From contig JACKKN010000007.1 in assembly GCA_024236415.1 (NCBI GenBank), positions 170,964-234,963 on the forward strand: DNA of 64,000 bases, in the 5' to 3' direction. A program made the translations under genes and the position numbers. This document shows, in pieces, positions 1 through 9,027 of this stretch; the stretch's first letter is position 1, and every line of letters starts with the position of its first letter. This DNA is from Hyphomicrobiales bacterium (GTDB lineage Bacteria > Pseudomonadota > Alphaproteobacteria > Rhodospirillales > JACKKN01). A model generated the notes under the pieces. The model was not told the DNA's origin and ran no database searches. It saw nothing but the letters and a program-made list of their open reading frames with translations.

Positions 1-1
1 C

Positions 2-1765
2 ACGGCGGGCAAGCTGTTCACGGAATTCGGTTTCGTGCTGGCCTTCGCGGTGGCCATTTCGTCGCTGGTGGCGCTGACGCTCGGCCCCATGCTGGCCTCG
101 CGCCTGCCGGCCAAGGCCAAGGCGGCGGACAGTAAGCCGTCGCTGCGCGCGGCCCTGGGGCGGCGGCTGATGGCCGGGTACCGGCGCATGCTGGAATTCA
201 CCCTGTCGGCGCGGCTGCTGGTCCTGGGCGGCACGGTGGCGGTGGCCATGGTGGCCTTCGCCCTGTACCCGTCCATCGACCGCGAGCTTCTGCCCAAGGA
301 GGACCGCGGCGCCCTGCTGCTGATGATGCAGGGCCCGGACGGGGTCGGCCTCGACTACATGGACCGCCAGTCGGCCCAGGCCGAGGCCCTGCTGGAACCC
401 CTGCGCCGGTCGGGCGAGGTGCAGAACGTGTTCGCCATCGTCGGCCGCTGGGACCTGAACCGGGTGTTCATCGTCGCCCCCCTGGCCGACTGGGACGCGC
501 GCGACCGCAGCCAGGCCGAGATCATCGCCAGCCTGCGCCCCGGCATCAGGGCCATCCCCGGCGCCCACAGCCGGTTCCGCACCCCCAACAGTCTGAAGCT
601 GCGCCGCGCCGGCGGCAGCCTGGAATTCGCCCTGACCGGGTCCAACTACCGCGACATCGCCGCCGCCGCGGTCGCCTTCGTCGACGCCATGCACGAACGC
701 CTGCCCCAGTTCGAGGACCCCGAGGTCGAGTTCCAGCAGACCCAGCCCCAGCTCTCGGTCAAGGTCGACCGGCGCCGGGCCGAGGACCTGGGGGTGCCGG
801 TGGACGGCATCGTCGCCACCCTGCGCGCCATGGTCGGCGGCTACGAGGTGACCGAGCTGAACGTGCAGGACCGCACGGTGCCGGTGCTGCTGGAATCCGC
901 CGCCGGGGTCATCGAGGGGCCGGGCGACCTGTTCAACCTGTTCGTGGCCGCCGGCAACGGCGCCATGGTGCCCCTGTCGGCCTTCATCGACCTGGAGGAG
1001 GAGGGCATCGCCGCCGAGCTGGACCGCACGGCGCAGAAGCGGGCGGTGGAGATCGACGTGCCCCTGCCCGACGGCTACGCCCTGCAGACCGCCATGGACG
1101 ACGTGCGCAGGCTGGCCGACGACATCCTGCCGGCGGGCATCGGCCTGCGCTACCTGAACGAGGCGGCGACCCTGGAAGACACCTCCTACGAGGTGGCGAT
1201 CACCTTCGGCGTCGCCGTGCTGGTGGTGCTGCTGGTGCTGGCGGCCCAGTTCGAGAGCATGCTGTGCGCCCTGGTCATCATCCTGACCGTGCCGTTCGGC
1301 CTGGCGGCGGCGGTGTTCTCGCTCAAGCTGACGGGCACCACCATCAACATCTATTCCCAGATCGGCCTCGTGATGCTGGTCGGCCTGATGGCCAAGAACG
1401 GCATCCTGGTGGTCGAGTTCGCCGACCAGTTGCGCGACCGCGGCCGCTCGGTCCACGACGCCATCCGCGAGGCGGCCATGACCCGCCTGCGCCCGGTGAT
1501 GATGACCATGCTGTCGACGGTGCTGGGCGCCCTGCCCCTGATCCTGGGCAGCGGCCCGGGTTTCGAGGCGCGGCGCGCCATCGGCTGGGTGGTGTTCGGG
1601 GGGCTGGGCATCGCCACCCTGTTCACCCTGGTGCTGATCCCGGTGATCTACAGCCTGCTGGCGACCCTGGCGCCGCCCCGGGCCCACGCCGGCGTGCGCC
1701 TGGACCGCGAGCTGCGCGACCTGGAAGGCGCCCCCGTCACGGCCTTCGAGCGGGCCGCCGAATAG
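2..1765 (+). CDS. RND-family efflux pump permease, C-terminal part (5' end outside window)
   Basis: The frame is already open at base 2 and ends at TAG 1763-1765, leaving about 587 residues of a protein normally near 1,030. This is the second half of an inner-membrane, proton-driven RND drug/solute pump of the AcrB type. Visible are the motif region around ALTLGPMLASRL near the N-edge, a membrane segment (LLVLGGTVAVAMVAFAL), a large periplasmic loop, then five closely packed membrane helices including the family hallmark GLMAKNGILVVEFA and a final helix near the C-terminus. A periplasmic adaptor gene would be expected upstream, outside the window. Substrate cannot be told. Family assignment is secure. 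Confidence 0.93.
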   Translation, partial: TAGKLFTEFGFVLAFAVAISSLVALTLGPMLASRLPAKAKAADSKPSLRAALGRRLMAGYRRMLEFTLSARLLVLGGTVAVAMVAFALYPSIDRELLPKEDRGALLLMMQGPDGVGLDYMDRQSAQAEALLEPLRRSGEVQNVFAIVGRWDLNRVFIVAPLADWDARDRSQAEIIASLRPGIRAIPGAHSRFRTPNSLKLRRAGGSLEFALTGSNYRDIAAAAVAFVDAMHERLPQFEDPEVEFQQTQPQLSVKVDRRRAEDLGVPVDGIVATLRAMVGGYEVTELNVQDRTVPVLLESAAGVIEGPGDLFNLFVAAGNGAMVPLSAFIDLEEEGIAAELDRTAQKRAVEIDVPLPDGYALQTAMDDVRRLADDILPAGIGLRYLNEAATLEDTSYEVAITFGVAVLVVLLVLAAQFESMLCALVIILTVPFGLAAAVFSLKLTGTTINIYSQIGLVMLVGLMAKNGILVVEFADQLRDRGRSVHDAIREAAMTRLRPVMMTMLSTVLGALPLILGSGPGFEARRAIGWVVFGGLGIATLFTLVLIPVIYSLLATLAPPRAHAGVRLDRELRDLEGAPVTAFERAAE

Positions 1766-1780
1766 GCGGCGCCGCGGGCC

Positions 1781-1873
1781 CTTCGAGGCTCGCTCCGCTC
1801 GCACCTCAGGGCGAGGCCGAGCCAATTTCTTGACCTCATGCTGAGGAGGGCCGCAGGCCCGTCTCGAAGCATG
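1781..1873. repeat. Dispersed palindromic intergenic repeat (REP-like, two parts)
   Basis: The gap between the RND gene and the GFA gene holds two related palindromic blocks. The first, 1781-1815, runs from CTTCGAGGCTCGCTCC to GCGAGG; the second, 1834-1873, runs from CCTCATGCTGAGGAGG to TCTCGAAGCATGG. Both mix CTCGAAG/CTTCGAG ends with CTGAGG/CCTCAG cores, the pattern of short dispersed intergenic repeats common in alphaproteobacterial genomes. It lies between convergent genes, where such elements often sit and can stabilise mRNA ends. That it recurs elsewhere in the genome is inferred from its form, not seen. Confidence 0.6.
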
Positions 1874-1880
1874 GCCCAGG

Positions 1881-2255
1881 CTATCGGTCGTCGTCCGGCA
1901 CCGGGAACGACCGCCCGTCGTAGCGGGTGACCGGCAGGGCGTCGATCTCGGCGCGGGTCAGGTTCTCCAGGCAGAAGGCGTTGACGGCGTAGGCCTCGGG
2001 CGCGACCCGCGGGCGGTGGAAGGTGTAGATGCCGCAGGTGCCGCAGAAGTAGTGCCGCGCCGTGCGGCTGCCGAACTGGTATTCCACCAGGTCGTCGGCG
2101 CCCTGCAGCAGGCGGAACTCGTCGGCCTGGGCGCGCACCATGACGGCGTTGCGCCGGGTGCAGATGGAGCAGTTGCACACCCCCGCGCCCTTGAGGTCCG
2201 TGTCGATCTCGAATTGCACCCGCCCGCAGTGGCAGGAACCGTGGTAGAGGGTCAT
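1881..2255 (-). CDS. GFA/CENP-V domain zinc protein
   Basis: A 124-residue protein of the GFA family (named after glutathione-dependent formaldehyde-activating enzyme). The zinc-binding cysteines are all present: C8 and C10 in SCHCG, C27, C29 and C32 in CNCSIC, and C71 and C74 in CGTCG, which is the full family set. Most members have unknown substrates, so an actual role in formaldehyde handling should not be assumed. The ATG lies 22 bases after the glnE stop on the same strand, so it is probably co-transcribed with glnE although no functional link is evident. Confidence 0.88.
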   Translation of the reverse strand: MTLYHGSCHCGRVQFEIDTDLKGAGVCNCSICTRRNAVMVRAQADEFRLLQGADDLVEYQFGSRTARHYFCGTCGIYTFHRPRVAPEAYAVNAFCLENLTRAEIDALPVTRYDGRSFPVPDDDR

Positions 2256-2277
2256 GGTCGGCGTCTCCCGTCCCAGG

Positions 2278-5200
2278 TCACGCCGCGCCCTGGGCGTCGC
2301 CGCGGACGGCCCACAGGGCCGTGGCCGGGTCCTCGATCAGGGTGCGGAAGTGGCCGTAGGTGCGCTCGGCCGTTTCGCGCATCAGCGCCACCAGGGAGTT
2401 GAAGTCGGGCACGCCCGTCAACTGCGCCAGCTTGGGCTTGAGGGCCGCCGGGATGGCCTGGTCCGGGTCGTCGCTGTCGTGGGGGGTGCCGACGCCCTCC
2501 AGGGTCAGGCGCAGCATGCCCTGCAACGCCTGCCACAGGTCCAGCGCCGCGATCAGGTCGTTGGCCACCGCCGGTTCCAGCAGGCCGGCGTCGCGGATGC
2601 GGCCCAGGGCCCGGTGGGTGTTGGTGTCCAGCACCTCGGGGTGGTCGTGGGCGTGGCGCAGTTGCAGGTACTGGGCCATGAATTCCAGGTCCACCAGCCC
2701 GCCGCGCAGGTGCTTGACCGACCAGATGTCGTCGGTGTGGTGCTCCTTGTCCATGCGTCGGCGCATGTCGGCCACGTCCATCAGCAGGGCCTCGGGGTCG
2801 CGCCGGCGGGTCAGCACCTTGCGGATCTCGTCCTCGACCGCGTCCGCCAGCTCGATCGGCCCGGTGATCACCCGGCCCCGGGTCAGGGCCATGTGCTCCC
2901 AGGTCCAGGCGTCCTCGGCCTGGTACTTGGCGAAGGTCTCGAAGCTGCAGGCGATGGGTCCGGCGTTGCCCGACGGGCGCAGGCGCATGTCCACCTCGTA
3001 CAGGCTGCCCTCCGAGGTCTGGGCGGTGATGGCGTTGATCAGCCGCTGGCTGAGGCGGGCGAAGTACTGGCTGGCGGCCAGGGGCTTGCGCCCGCCGCTG
3101 GACATCTCGGTCCCCGGCGGCACGTCGTAGACGAAGATCAGGTCCAGGTCCGAGGCCCGGGTCATCTCCCGCGCGCCCAGCTTGCCCATGGCGATCACCG
3201 CCATGCCCGATTTCAGGATCCGCCCGTGCGGCGCGGCGAAGGCGTCGATGATGCGCGGCAGCAGGCGGCGGATGGCGGTCTCGGCCACGTTGCTCAGCGC
3301 CTCGGCCGCCGGGCGCGGCTCGATCTTGCCGCTCAGCACCTGGATGCCGACCTGGAACCGCCGGTCGTTGGCCCAGCGGCGCGAGATGTCCAGCATGTCC
3401 TCCTCGTCGCGGGCCTGGGCCAGCTGGCGGTCGATCTCCTCGTCCAGGAACTCGGGCGACGGCGGCGGGTCGAAGAAGTCGCCGGTCAGCACGCTGTCCA
3501 GCACCGCCGGCCGGTTGGCCAGGTGGTCGGCCAGCTTGGGCGCGCTGCCCATGAGGTCGGCCAGCAGGTCCAGCAGCTCGGGCTTGGCGTGGATCATGGA
3601 GAAGAGCTGCACCCCGGTGGGCACCCGCGACAGGAACTCGTCGAACTTGATGAACGCCGCGTCGGGGTGGGCGACCCGGCCGAAGGCGGCCAGCAGCACC
3701 GGCACCAGCTCGGTCAGGATCTCGCGCGCCCGGGCGCTGCGCACGGCGCGGTAGCGCCCGTGGTGCCAGCCGCGGATGGCGCCGTCCACCGCCCGCGGGT
3801 TGGCGAAGCCCAGGGCCTCGAGGGTCTTCAGGGTCTCGGGGTCGGGCTCCGAGCCGGTGAACACGAGATTTCCTTCGGCATGCTCGCGCCCGCCCAGGGA
3901 CGGCGCGTCCTCGAACAGCTCGGCGTAGTGGCTCTCGACCGTGCGCAGGCGCGCCAGCAGGGCGGCGGCGAACGCGTCGCGCCCGGCGAAGCCCAGGAAC
4001 ACGGCCAGGCGGTTCAGGGCCGCCGGGTCCCGCGGCAGGGTCTGGGTCTGCTCGTCGTTGATCATCTGCAGGCGGTGCTCGACCCGGCGCAGGAACTCGT
4101 AGGCCTCGGTCATCTCGGCGGTGGTGGCCGCCGACACCTGGCCCAGGGCGGTCAGGGCGGCCAGGCCGTCGACCGTGCGGCGGCGGCGCACCTCGGGCAC
4201 CCGGCCGCCCCAGATCAACTGCTGGGTCTGGGCGAAGAACTCGATCTCGCGGATGCCGCCGCGGCCCAGCTTGACGTTGTGGCCGTTGACGGCGATGGCG
4301 CCGCCGCCCTTGTGGGCGTTGATCTGGCGCTTGATGGAATGGATGTCCTGGATGGCCGCGAAATCCAGGTTCTTGCGCCAGATGAAGGGGCGCAGGCGTT
4401 CCAGGAACTGGGCCGCGGCGGCCCGGTCGCCGGCCACCGGGCGGGCCTTGATCATGGCCGCGCGCTCCCAGTTCTGGCCCAGGCTCTCGTAGTACAGCTC
4501 GGCCGCCAGGGCCGACAGGGCCAGCGGGGTGGCGCCCGGGTCCGGCCGCAGGCGCAGGTCCATGCGGAACACGTAGCCGTCGGCCGTGCGCTCGTCCATG
4601 ACCTTGACCAGGTTGCGCGCCAGGCGCACGAAATGGTTCTGCAGGCCGTCGGGCGCGTCGCTGCGCACCACCTCGTCGTCGTACAGCACGATGATGTCGA
4701 TGTCGCTGGAATAGTTCAGCTCGCGGCCGCCGAACTTGCCCATGCCCAGCACGATCAGGCCCGAGCCCGCCTCGGGGTCGCCGTCGTCGGGCAGGGCGAT
4801 GGCGCCGCGGGCGGCAAGCTGGCGCAGGGCCTGGGCGCAGGCGCAGCCCAGGGCCGCCTCGGCCAGGTCCGACAGGGCGGCGGTGACCCGGGCCACGTCC
4901 CAGGTGCCGGTGATGTCGGCGAGGGCGATGGCCAGGGACGCGCGGCGCTTGGCCCGGCGCAGCGCCCGCCCCAGGCCTTGGTCGCCGGCCGCGGTGCCGT
5001 CGCGCTTCAGGTCGACGAGGCCGGCCATGACGTCGTCCAGGCAGGCATCGGGCCCGCGCCCGAACAGGTCCAGCGCGAACACCGGCTCCTTGACCGCCAC
5101 CAGGGTCAGGTAGTCGCTGTTGCCGAACAGGGCGTCCAGCAGGGCCCGCGCCGCCGGGTCGTCGGCCAGGGCCCGTCCGCGGGCCGCCGGGTCGTCCGCG

Positions 5201-5322
5201 GCGGCCTCGCCGGTCAGCGCCTCCAGGGCCTCGATCCAGCGCTGGCGGCCGGTCTCGGCGCGGGCCGGATCGGCGGCCCGCGGGCATTGCTTTTGCTCGG
5301 ATGCGAAGCCGAAATGGTGCAT
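2278..5322 (-). CDS. glnE: Glutamine synthetase adenylyltransferase / adenylyl-removing enzyme
   Basis: GlnE adds and removes AMP on glutamine synthetase and so sets nitrogen assimilation according to PII state. With the start at ATG 5322 (MHHFGF, preceded by a weak AGG) the protein has 1,014 residues, in the usual range. Two nucleotidyltransferase modules are visible: an N-terminal one with GMGKFGGRELNYSSDIDII at about residues 193-211, and a C-terminal one with GMAVIAMGKLGAREMTRASD followed by LDLIFVYD. The tandem arrangement is diagnostic. A longer frame reaches 5397 but its extra 25 residues look like non-coding sequence. The gene is divergent from the AsmA-like gene. Confidence 0.93.
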   Translation of the reverse strand: MHHFGFASEQKQCPRAADPARAETGRQRWIEALEALTGEAAADDPAARGRALADDPAARALLDALFGNSDYLTLVAVKEPVFALDLFGRGPDACLDDVMAGLVDLKRDGTAAGDQGLGRALRRAKRRASLAIALADITGTWDVARVTAALSDLAEAALGCACAQALRQLAARGAIALPDDGDPEAGSGLIVLGMGKFGGRELNYSSDIDIIVLYDDEVVRSDAPDGLQNHFVRLARNLVKVMDERTADGYVFRMDLRLRPDPGATPLALSALAAELYYESLGQNWERAAMIKARPVAGDRAAAAQFLERLRPFIWRKNLDFAAIQDIHSIKRQINAHKGGGAIAVNGHNVKLGRGGIREIEFFAQTQQLIWGGRVPEVRRRRTVDGLAALTALGQVSAATTAEMTEAYEFLRRVEHRLQMINDEQTQTLPRDPAALNRLAVFLGFAGRDAFAAALLARLRTVESHYAELFEDAPSLGGREHAEGNLVFTGSEPDPETLKTLEALGFANPRAVDGAIRGWHHGRYRAVRSARAREILTELVPVLLAAFGRVAHPDAAFIKFDEFLSRVPTGVQLFSMIHAKPELLDLLADLMGSAPKLADHLANRPAVLDSVLTGDFFDPPPSPEFLDEEIDRQLAQARDEEDMLDISRRWANDRRFQVGIQVLSGKIEPRPAAEALSNVAETAIRRLLPRIIDAFAAPHGRILKSGMAVIAMGKLGAREMTRASDLDLIFVYDVPPGTEMSSGGRKPLAASQYFARLSQRLINAITAQTSEGSLYEVDMRLRPSGNAGPIACSFETFAKYQAEDAWTWEHMALTRGRVITGPIELADAVEDEIRKVLTRRRDPEALLMDVADMRRRMDKEHHTDDIWSVKHLRGGLVDLEFMAQYLQLRHAHDHPEVLDTNTHRALGRIRDAGLLEPAVANDLIAALDLWQALQGMLRLTLEGVGTPHDSDDPDQAIPAALKPKLAQLTGVPDFNSLVALMRETAERTYGHFRTLIEDPATALWAVRGDAQGAA

Positions 5323-5414
5323 ATTTACCTGTCCCCGGGTTCGCTGCACACTGGGGGATCGTGCCACCCCGGTCAAGGCCAACCTGGGGCGGCCCACCGG
5401 GTGCGAGGGCGAGG

Positions 5415-8400
5415 GTGATCAAGCGCACGTTTCGGGGACTGATCCAGTTGACCGCCGGTCTGGCGGCGGGCCTGGCCATCGTCGCCGCGATCGTCGCCTG
5501 GAGGCTGTCGGCGGGGCCGATCTCGCTCGGCTTCCTGACCCCGTACCTGGAACGGGAGCTGAACGGGTTCCACGAAAGCTTCCGCATCGGCCTCGACGAC
5601 ACGGTGCTGACCTGGGCCGGGGCCGAGCGGGCCCTGGACGTGCGCGTGGTCAACGTGCGCGCCACCCGGCCCGACGGCTCGCTGATCGCCGGGGTGCCCG
5701 AGCTGTCGGTCTCGCTCAGCGCCCGGGCCATGCTGCAGGGCGTGGTGGCGCCGCAGCAGATCGAGCTGTTCCGGCCGCGCCTGCGCCTGCGGCGCAAGGA
5801 GGACGGCCGGCTGGAGCTGGGCTTCGCCGAGGCCGAGGGCGCCGGCACCGGCGGCGGCGCCGACCTGGTGGCCGTGGTGCTGGACGAACTGGCGGCGGCG
5901 CCGGCCCGCGACAATCCCATGAGCTACCTGACCCGGTTCAACATCGTCGACGCCGACCTGGTGGTCGAGGACCGGCGCCTGGGCACCACCTGGCAGGCGG
6001 AACGGGTGCAGATGACCCTGACCCGCTCGACCGCCGGGGTCGACGGGCAACTCTCCTTCGCCCTGCCCCTGGACGGGGCGACGGCCGACATCTCGGTGGC
6101 CGGCGAGTACAAGGCGGCCAGCCGGCGCACCGACGTGGGGGTCAGCTTCGGCCAGATCAATCCACGCGCCCTGGTCGCCCGCCTGCCCATGGCCGAGGAC
6201 CTGCGCCGCCGCCTGCCGATGCTGGCCGGGCCGGTGCGCGGCACGGTGACGGCCTCGGTCGCCGCCGACGGCAGCATCGAGTCCGTGGGCTTCGACGTGA
6301 CCGGCGAGGCGGCCGTGCTGACCCTGCCGGCGCCCGTGGCCCAGGACCTGCCGCTGCGCGCCCTGCACCTGCAGGGCCGGGTCGACGGCGCCCAGGAGAC
6401 GGTGGAGGTGACGCACCTGGAGCTGGACCTGGGCCCCGACGGCGGGCTCGAGCTGCCGCCGCCGGCCAAGCACCGCTGGCCCCTGCGCACGGCGACCCTG
6501 AAGGGGCGCTACTTCATGGCCACCGGCCGGGCCGAGATCGACCGCCTGGAGGCCGACCTGGACGGCGCCAGCGTGGCCATCGCCGCCAACCTGGACGACC
6601 CCGGCCCGGCCATGGCCATCAACGCCAAGGGCATCCTGCGCAACGTCAAGGTCAACGAGCTGAAACGCTACTGGCCCAGGGCCTGGGGCACCGACGCCTG
6701 GAACTGGTGCGCGACCCACATGGCCGACGGGCGGATGTCCGAGGCCAGCGCCCACGTGATCCTGCGCGGCGACGGCAAGGGCGGCTTCGCGGTCGAGAAG
6801 CTGAACGGGGAGATGGCCCTGGACGGGGTCAGCGTCGACTACCTGCCGCCCATGCCCAAGGTGCGCAAGGCGGCCGGCAAGGCCCAGTTCGACACCAAGG
6901 TCTTCACCATCGCCGTCGAGCACGGCGAGGTCGAGGGCCTGACCGTGACCAAGGGCGACCTGTACTTCACCGGCCTGGACGAGAAGGACCAGTACCTGAC
7001 CGCCAAGCTGGGCATCGAGGGCCCGGTGCGCAGCGCCCTGACCCTGATCGACCACGAACCCCTGGGCTTCGCCGGCGAGGTGGGCATCGACCCGGCGGTC
7101 ACCCGCGGCCAGTCCTCGACGGTGCTGAACCTGCACTTCATCCTGGAGAAGGACGTGACCCTGGAGCAGGTCGACGTCTCGGCCGTGTCCCAGGTCACCG
7201 AGGTCGGCATCAAGAACGCCCTGCTGAAGCAGGACATCAGCGACGGCCGCCTGGACCTGCGCGTCGACAAGGACGGCATGGACGTGATCGGCAACGTGGA
7301 ATGGGCGCGCATCCCGGCGCAGCTGGCCTGGCACGAGAACTTCGCCGCCGACGCCGAGTTCCGCAGCCGCTACGACCTGACCGCGTTCGTCGGCGAGGTC
7401 GGCACCCTGGGCCTGGGGTTCGACCTGGACCCCTTCCCCGGCGACTTCATCCGCGGCGCCGTGGGGGCCGAGGTCAACTACACGGTGTTCGACGACAACC
7501 GCCAGCGCCTGCAGGCCAAGGCCGACCTGGCCGACGTGTCGCTGGTGTTCCCGGCCCTGGGCTGGACCAAGGACAAGGGGGTCGAGGGCACCGCCACCAT
7601 CGACGTCAACCTGCGCGGCGAGGCGGTCACCGGCATCCCCTATTTCGGGGTCACCGCCGGCGACCTGGCGGTGCTGGGCGCGGCCACCTACACCCAGCCC
7701 GACGGCGCCGGCCGGACGACCCTGAAGCAGATCGACTTCAGCCGCATCTCCTATGGCCGCACCGACCTGAAGGGCACGGTGGCGCCCGGCGCCGACGGCG
7801 TCTGGTCGGCGGCGGTCCAGGGCGCCAGCTTCGACCTGGCGCCCCTGTGGTCCGAGATCATGACCCAGGGCTCGCGCTTCACCGAGGAAGGCGAGGAGGG
7901 CATGATCACGGTCCCCTACCGCCTGAAGGCCCAGGTCGACCGGGTCTGGTTCTCCGAGGACAAGTTCGTGTCCAGCGTCAACGCGGCGCTGGAGCGGCGC
8001 GACGACATCTGGCGCCAACTGGTGTTCACCACCGAGTTCCCGGGCGGCCACGCCTTCGCCCTGACCATCTCGCCCAAGACCGAGACCACCCGCCAGCTCG
8101 CCGTGCACGCCGAGGACGCCGGCCAGGTGCTGAAGACCTTCGGCATCTACGACAACATGGTCGGCGGCGTGCTGGACGTGGCGGCGGTGATCAACGACGG
8201 CCAGGCCGGCTCGCCGGTGGGCGGCAAGGTCATGGTCGAGGACTTCCACGTGGTCGACGCGCCGACCCTGGCCCACCTGGTCAGCATCCTGGCCCTGACC
8301 GGCATCCTGGAGAGCCTGCAGGGCAAGGGCCTGAGCTTCCTGCAGCTCAACGCCCCGTTCGAGTTCCGCGACGGCGTGCTGACCATCGCCGACGCCCGCG

Positions 8401-8777
8401 CCTACGGCCTGTCGCTGGGGGTCACGGCCAGCGGCACCTACTACCGCGGCGCCGAGGTCATCAACCTGGAGGGCACGGTGGTGCCGGCCTACGCCATCAA
8501 CAGCGTCGCCGGGCGCATCCCGGTGCTGGGCGACCTGCTGACCGGCGGCGAGGAGGGCGGCGGCGTGTTCGCCGCCACCTACACGGCCACCGGCCCGGTC
8601 GAGGCGCCGGACATCTCGGTCAATCCCCTGTCCGCCCTTGCGCCCGGGTTCCTGCGCAACCTGTTCGGCTTCTTCGACGCCCAGGAGGCCAAGGGCACCG
8701 GCGCCACCCCCGACGACGCGGTCGAGGACGCCGCCGCGGCGCGCCGCCGCGAGGACGAACTGACCCAGGGGAACTGA
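5415..8777 (+). CDS. AsmA/YhdP-like large envelope protein (DUF3971 / AsmA-like C-terminal)
   Basis: The protein has 1,120 residues from a GTG start at 5415, chosen because GAGGG lies just upstream and the next residues (IKRTFRGL, then a hydrophobic segment LTAGLAAGLAIVAAIVAW) form a typical single N-terminal membrane anchor. The rest is a long, beta-rich, periplasmic chain with the repeated pattern of AsmA-like proteins, ending in an AsmA-like C-terminal region (about residues 930-1080) and a short charged tail. Relatives such as YhdP and TamB are thought to bridge the inner and outer membranes and move phospholipids. It is divergent from glnE. Function here is inferred from family only. Confidence 0.8.
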   Translation: MIKRTFRGLIQLTAGLAAGLAIVAAIVAWRLSAGPISLGFLTPYLERELNGFHESFRIGLDDTVLTWAGAERALDVRVVNVRATRPDGSLIAGVPELSVSLSARAMLQGVVAPQQIELFRPRLRLRRKEDGRLELGFAEAEGAGTGGGADLVAVVLDELAAAPARDNPMSYLTRFNIVDADLVVEDRRLGTTWQAERVQMTLTRSTAGVDGQLSFALPLDGATADISVAGEYKAASRRTDVGVSFGQINPRALVARLPMAEDLRRRLPMLAGPVRGTVTASVAADGSIESVGFDVTGEAAVLTLPAPVAQDLPLRALHLQGRVDGAQETVEVTHLELDLGPDGGLELPPPAKHRWPLRTATLKGRYFMATGRAEIDRLEADLDGASVAIAANLDDPGPAMAINAKGILRNVKVNELKRYWPRAWGTDAWNWCATHMADGRMSEASAHVILRGDGKGGFAVEKLNGEMALDGVSVDYLPPMPKVRKAAGKAQFDTKVFTIAVEHGEVEGLTVTKGDLYFTGLDEKDQYLTAKLGIEGPVRSALTLIDHEPLGFAGEVGIDPAVTRGQSSTVLNLHFILEKDVTLEQVDVSAVSQVTEVGIKNALLKQDISDGRLDLRVDKDGMDVIGNVEWARIPAQLAWHENFAADAEFRSRYDLTAFVGEVGTLGLGFDLDPFPGDFIRGAVGAEVNYTVFDDNRQRLQAKADLADVSLVFPALGWTKDKGVEGTATIDVNLRGEAVTGIPYFGVTAGDLAVLGAATYTQPDGAGRTTLKQIDFSRISYGRTDLKGTVAPGADGVWSAAVQGASFDLAPLWSEIMTQGSRFTEEGEEGMITVPYRLKAQVDRVWFSEDKFVSSVNAALERRDDIWRQLVFTTEFPGGHAFALTISPKTETTRQLAVHAEDAGQVLKTFGIYDNMVGGVLDVAAVINDGQAGSPVGGKVMVEDFHVVDAPTLAHLVSILALTGILESLQGKGLSFLQLNAPFEFRDGVLTIADARAYGLSLGVTASGTYYRGAEVINLEGTVVPAYAINSVAGRIPVLGDLLTGGEEGGGVFAATYTATGPVEAPDISVNPLSALAPGFLRNLFGFFDAQEAKGTGATPDDAVEDAAAARRREDELTQGN

Positions 8778-8796
8778 GGAAACGCCCGGCCCGGCC

Positions 8797-9006
8797 ATGA
8801 GGTTCGACGTCTACGGCCGCTATGTCATCGAGGTGGTGCGCGAGGGCGACCGCTGGGCGGCCTGGCGCCTGGACGGCACCCGGCGCCGCCCGGTGCCCGA
8901 CCTGGCCATTCCGCCGGACCTGCCGGCCCGCGACCTGGCCACCTACCTGGACGACATGCTGCACGAGCAGTCGCCGCCGGGCGGCGCGATCAGGGCGATC
9001 GACTAG
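8797..9006 (+). CDS. Small conserved hypothetical protein (69 aa)
   Basis: A 69-residue protein that starts MRFDVYGRYVIEVVREGD, 19 bases after the AsmA-like stop on the same strand. It has a compact alternating beta pattern at the N-terminus, then RRRPVPDLAIPPDLP and a short helix (LATYLDDMLHEQ). It resembles small one-domain proteins of unknown function widespread in proteobacteria (possibly the DUF7661 type, from memory and unverified). No catalytic or metal motif is visible. Codon use matches the neighbours, so it is probably real; its role is unknown. Confidence 0.7.
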   Translation: MRFDVYGRYVIEVVREGDRWAAWRLDGTRRRPVPDLAIPPDLPARDLATYLDDMLHEQSPPGGAIRAID

Positions 9007-9027
9007 GCGGCCTGTCCGGTCCGGCGC

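Noticed and set aside
2254..5418. A 1,054-codon plus-strand frame opposite glnE
   Set aside because: Shadow of glnE, which has two complete nucleotidyltransferase signatures on the other strand.
5373..8798. A 1,141-codon minus-strand frame opposite the AsmA-like gene
   Set aside because: Same cause: it mirrors the real gene's codon pattern and shows repeated VGHG/DLG-type shadow sequence with no motif.
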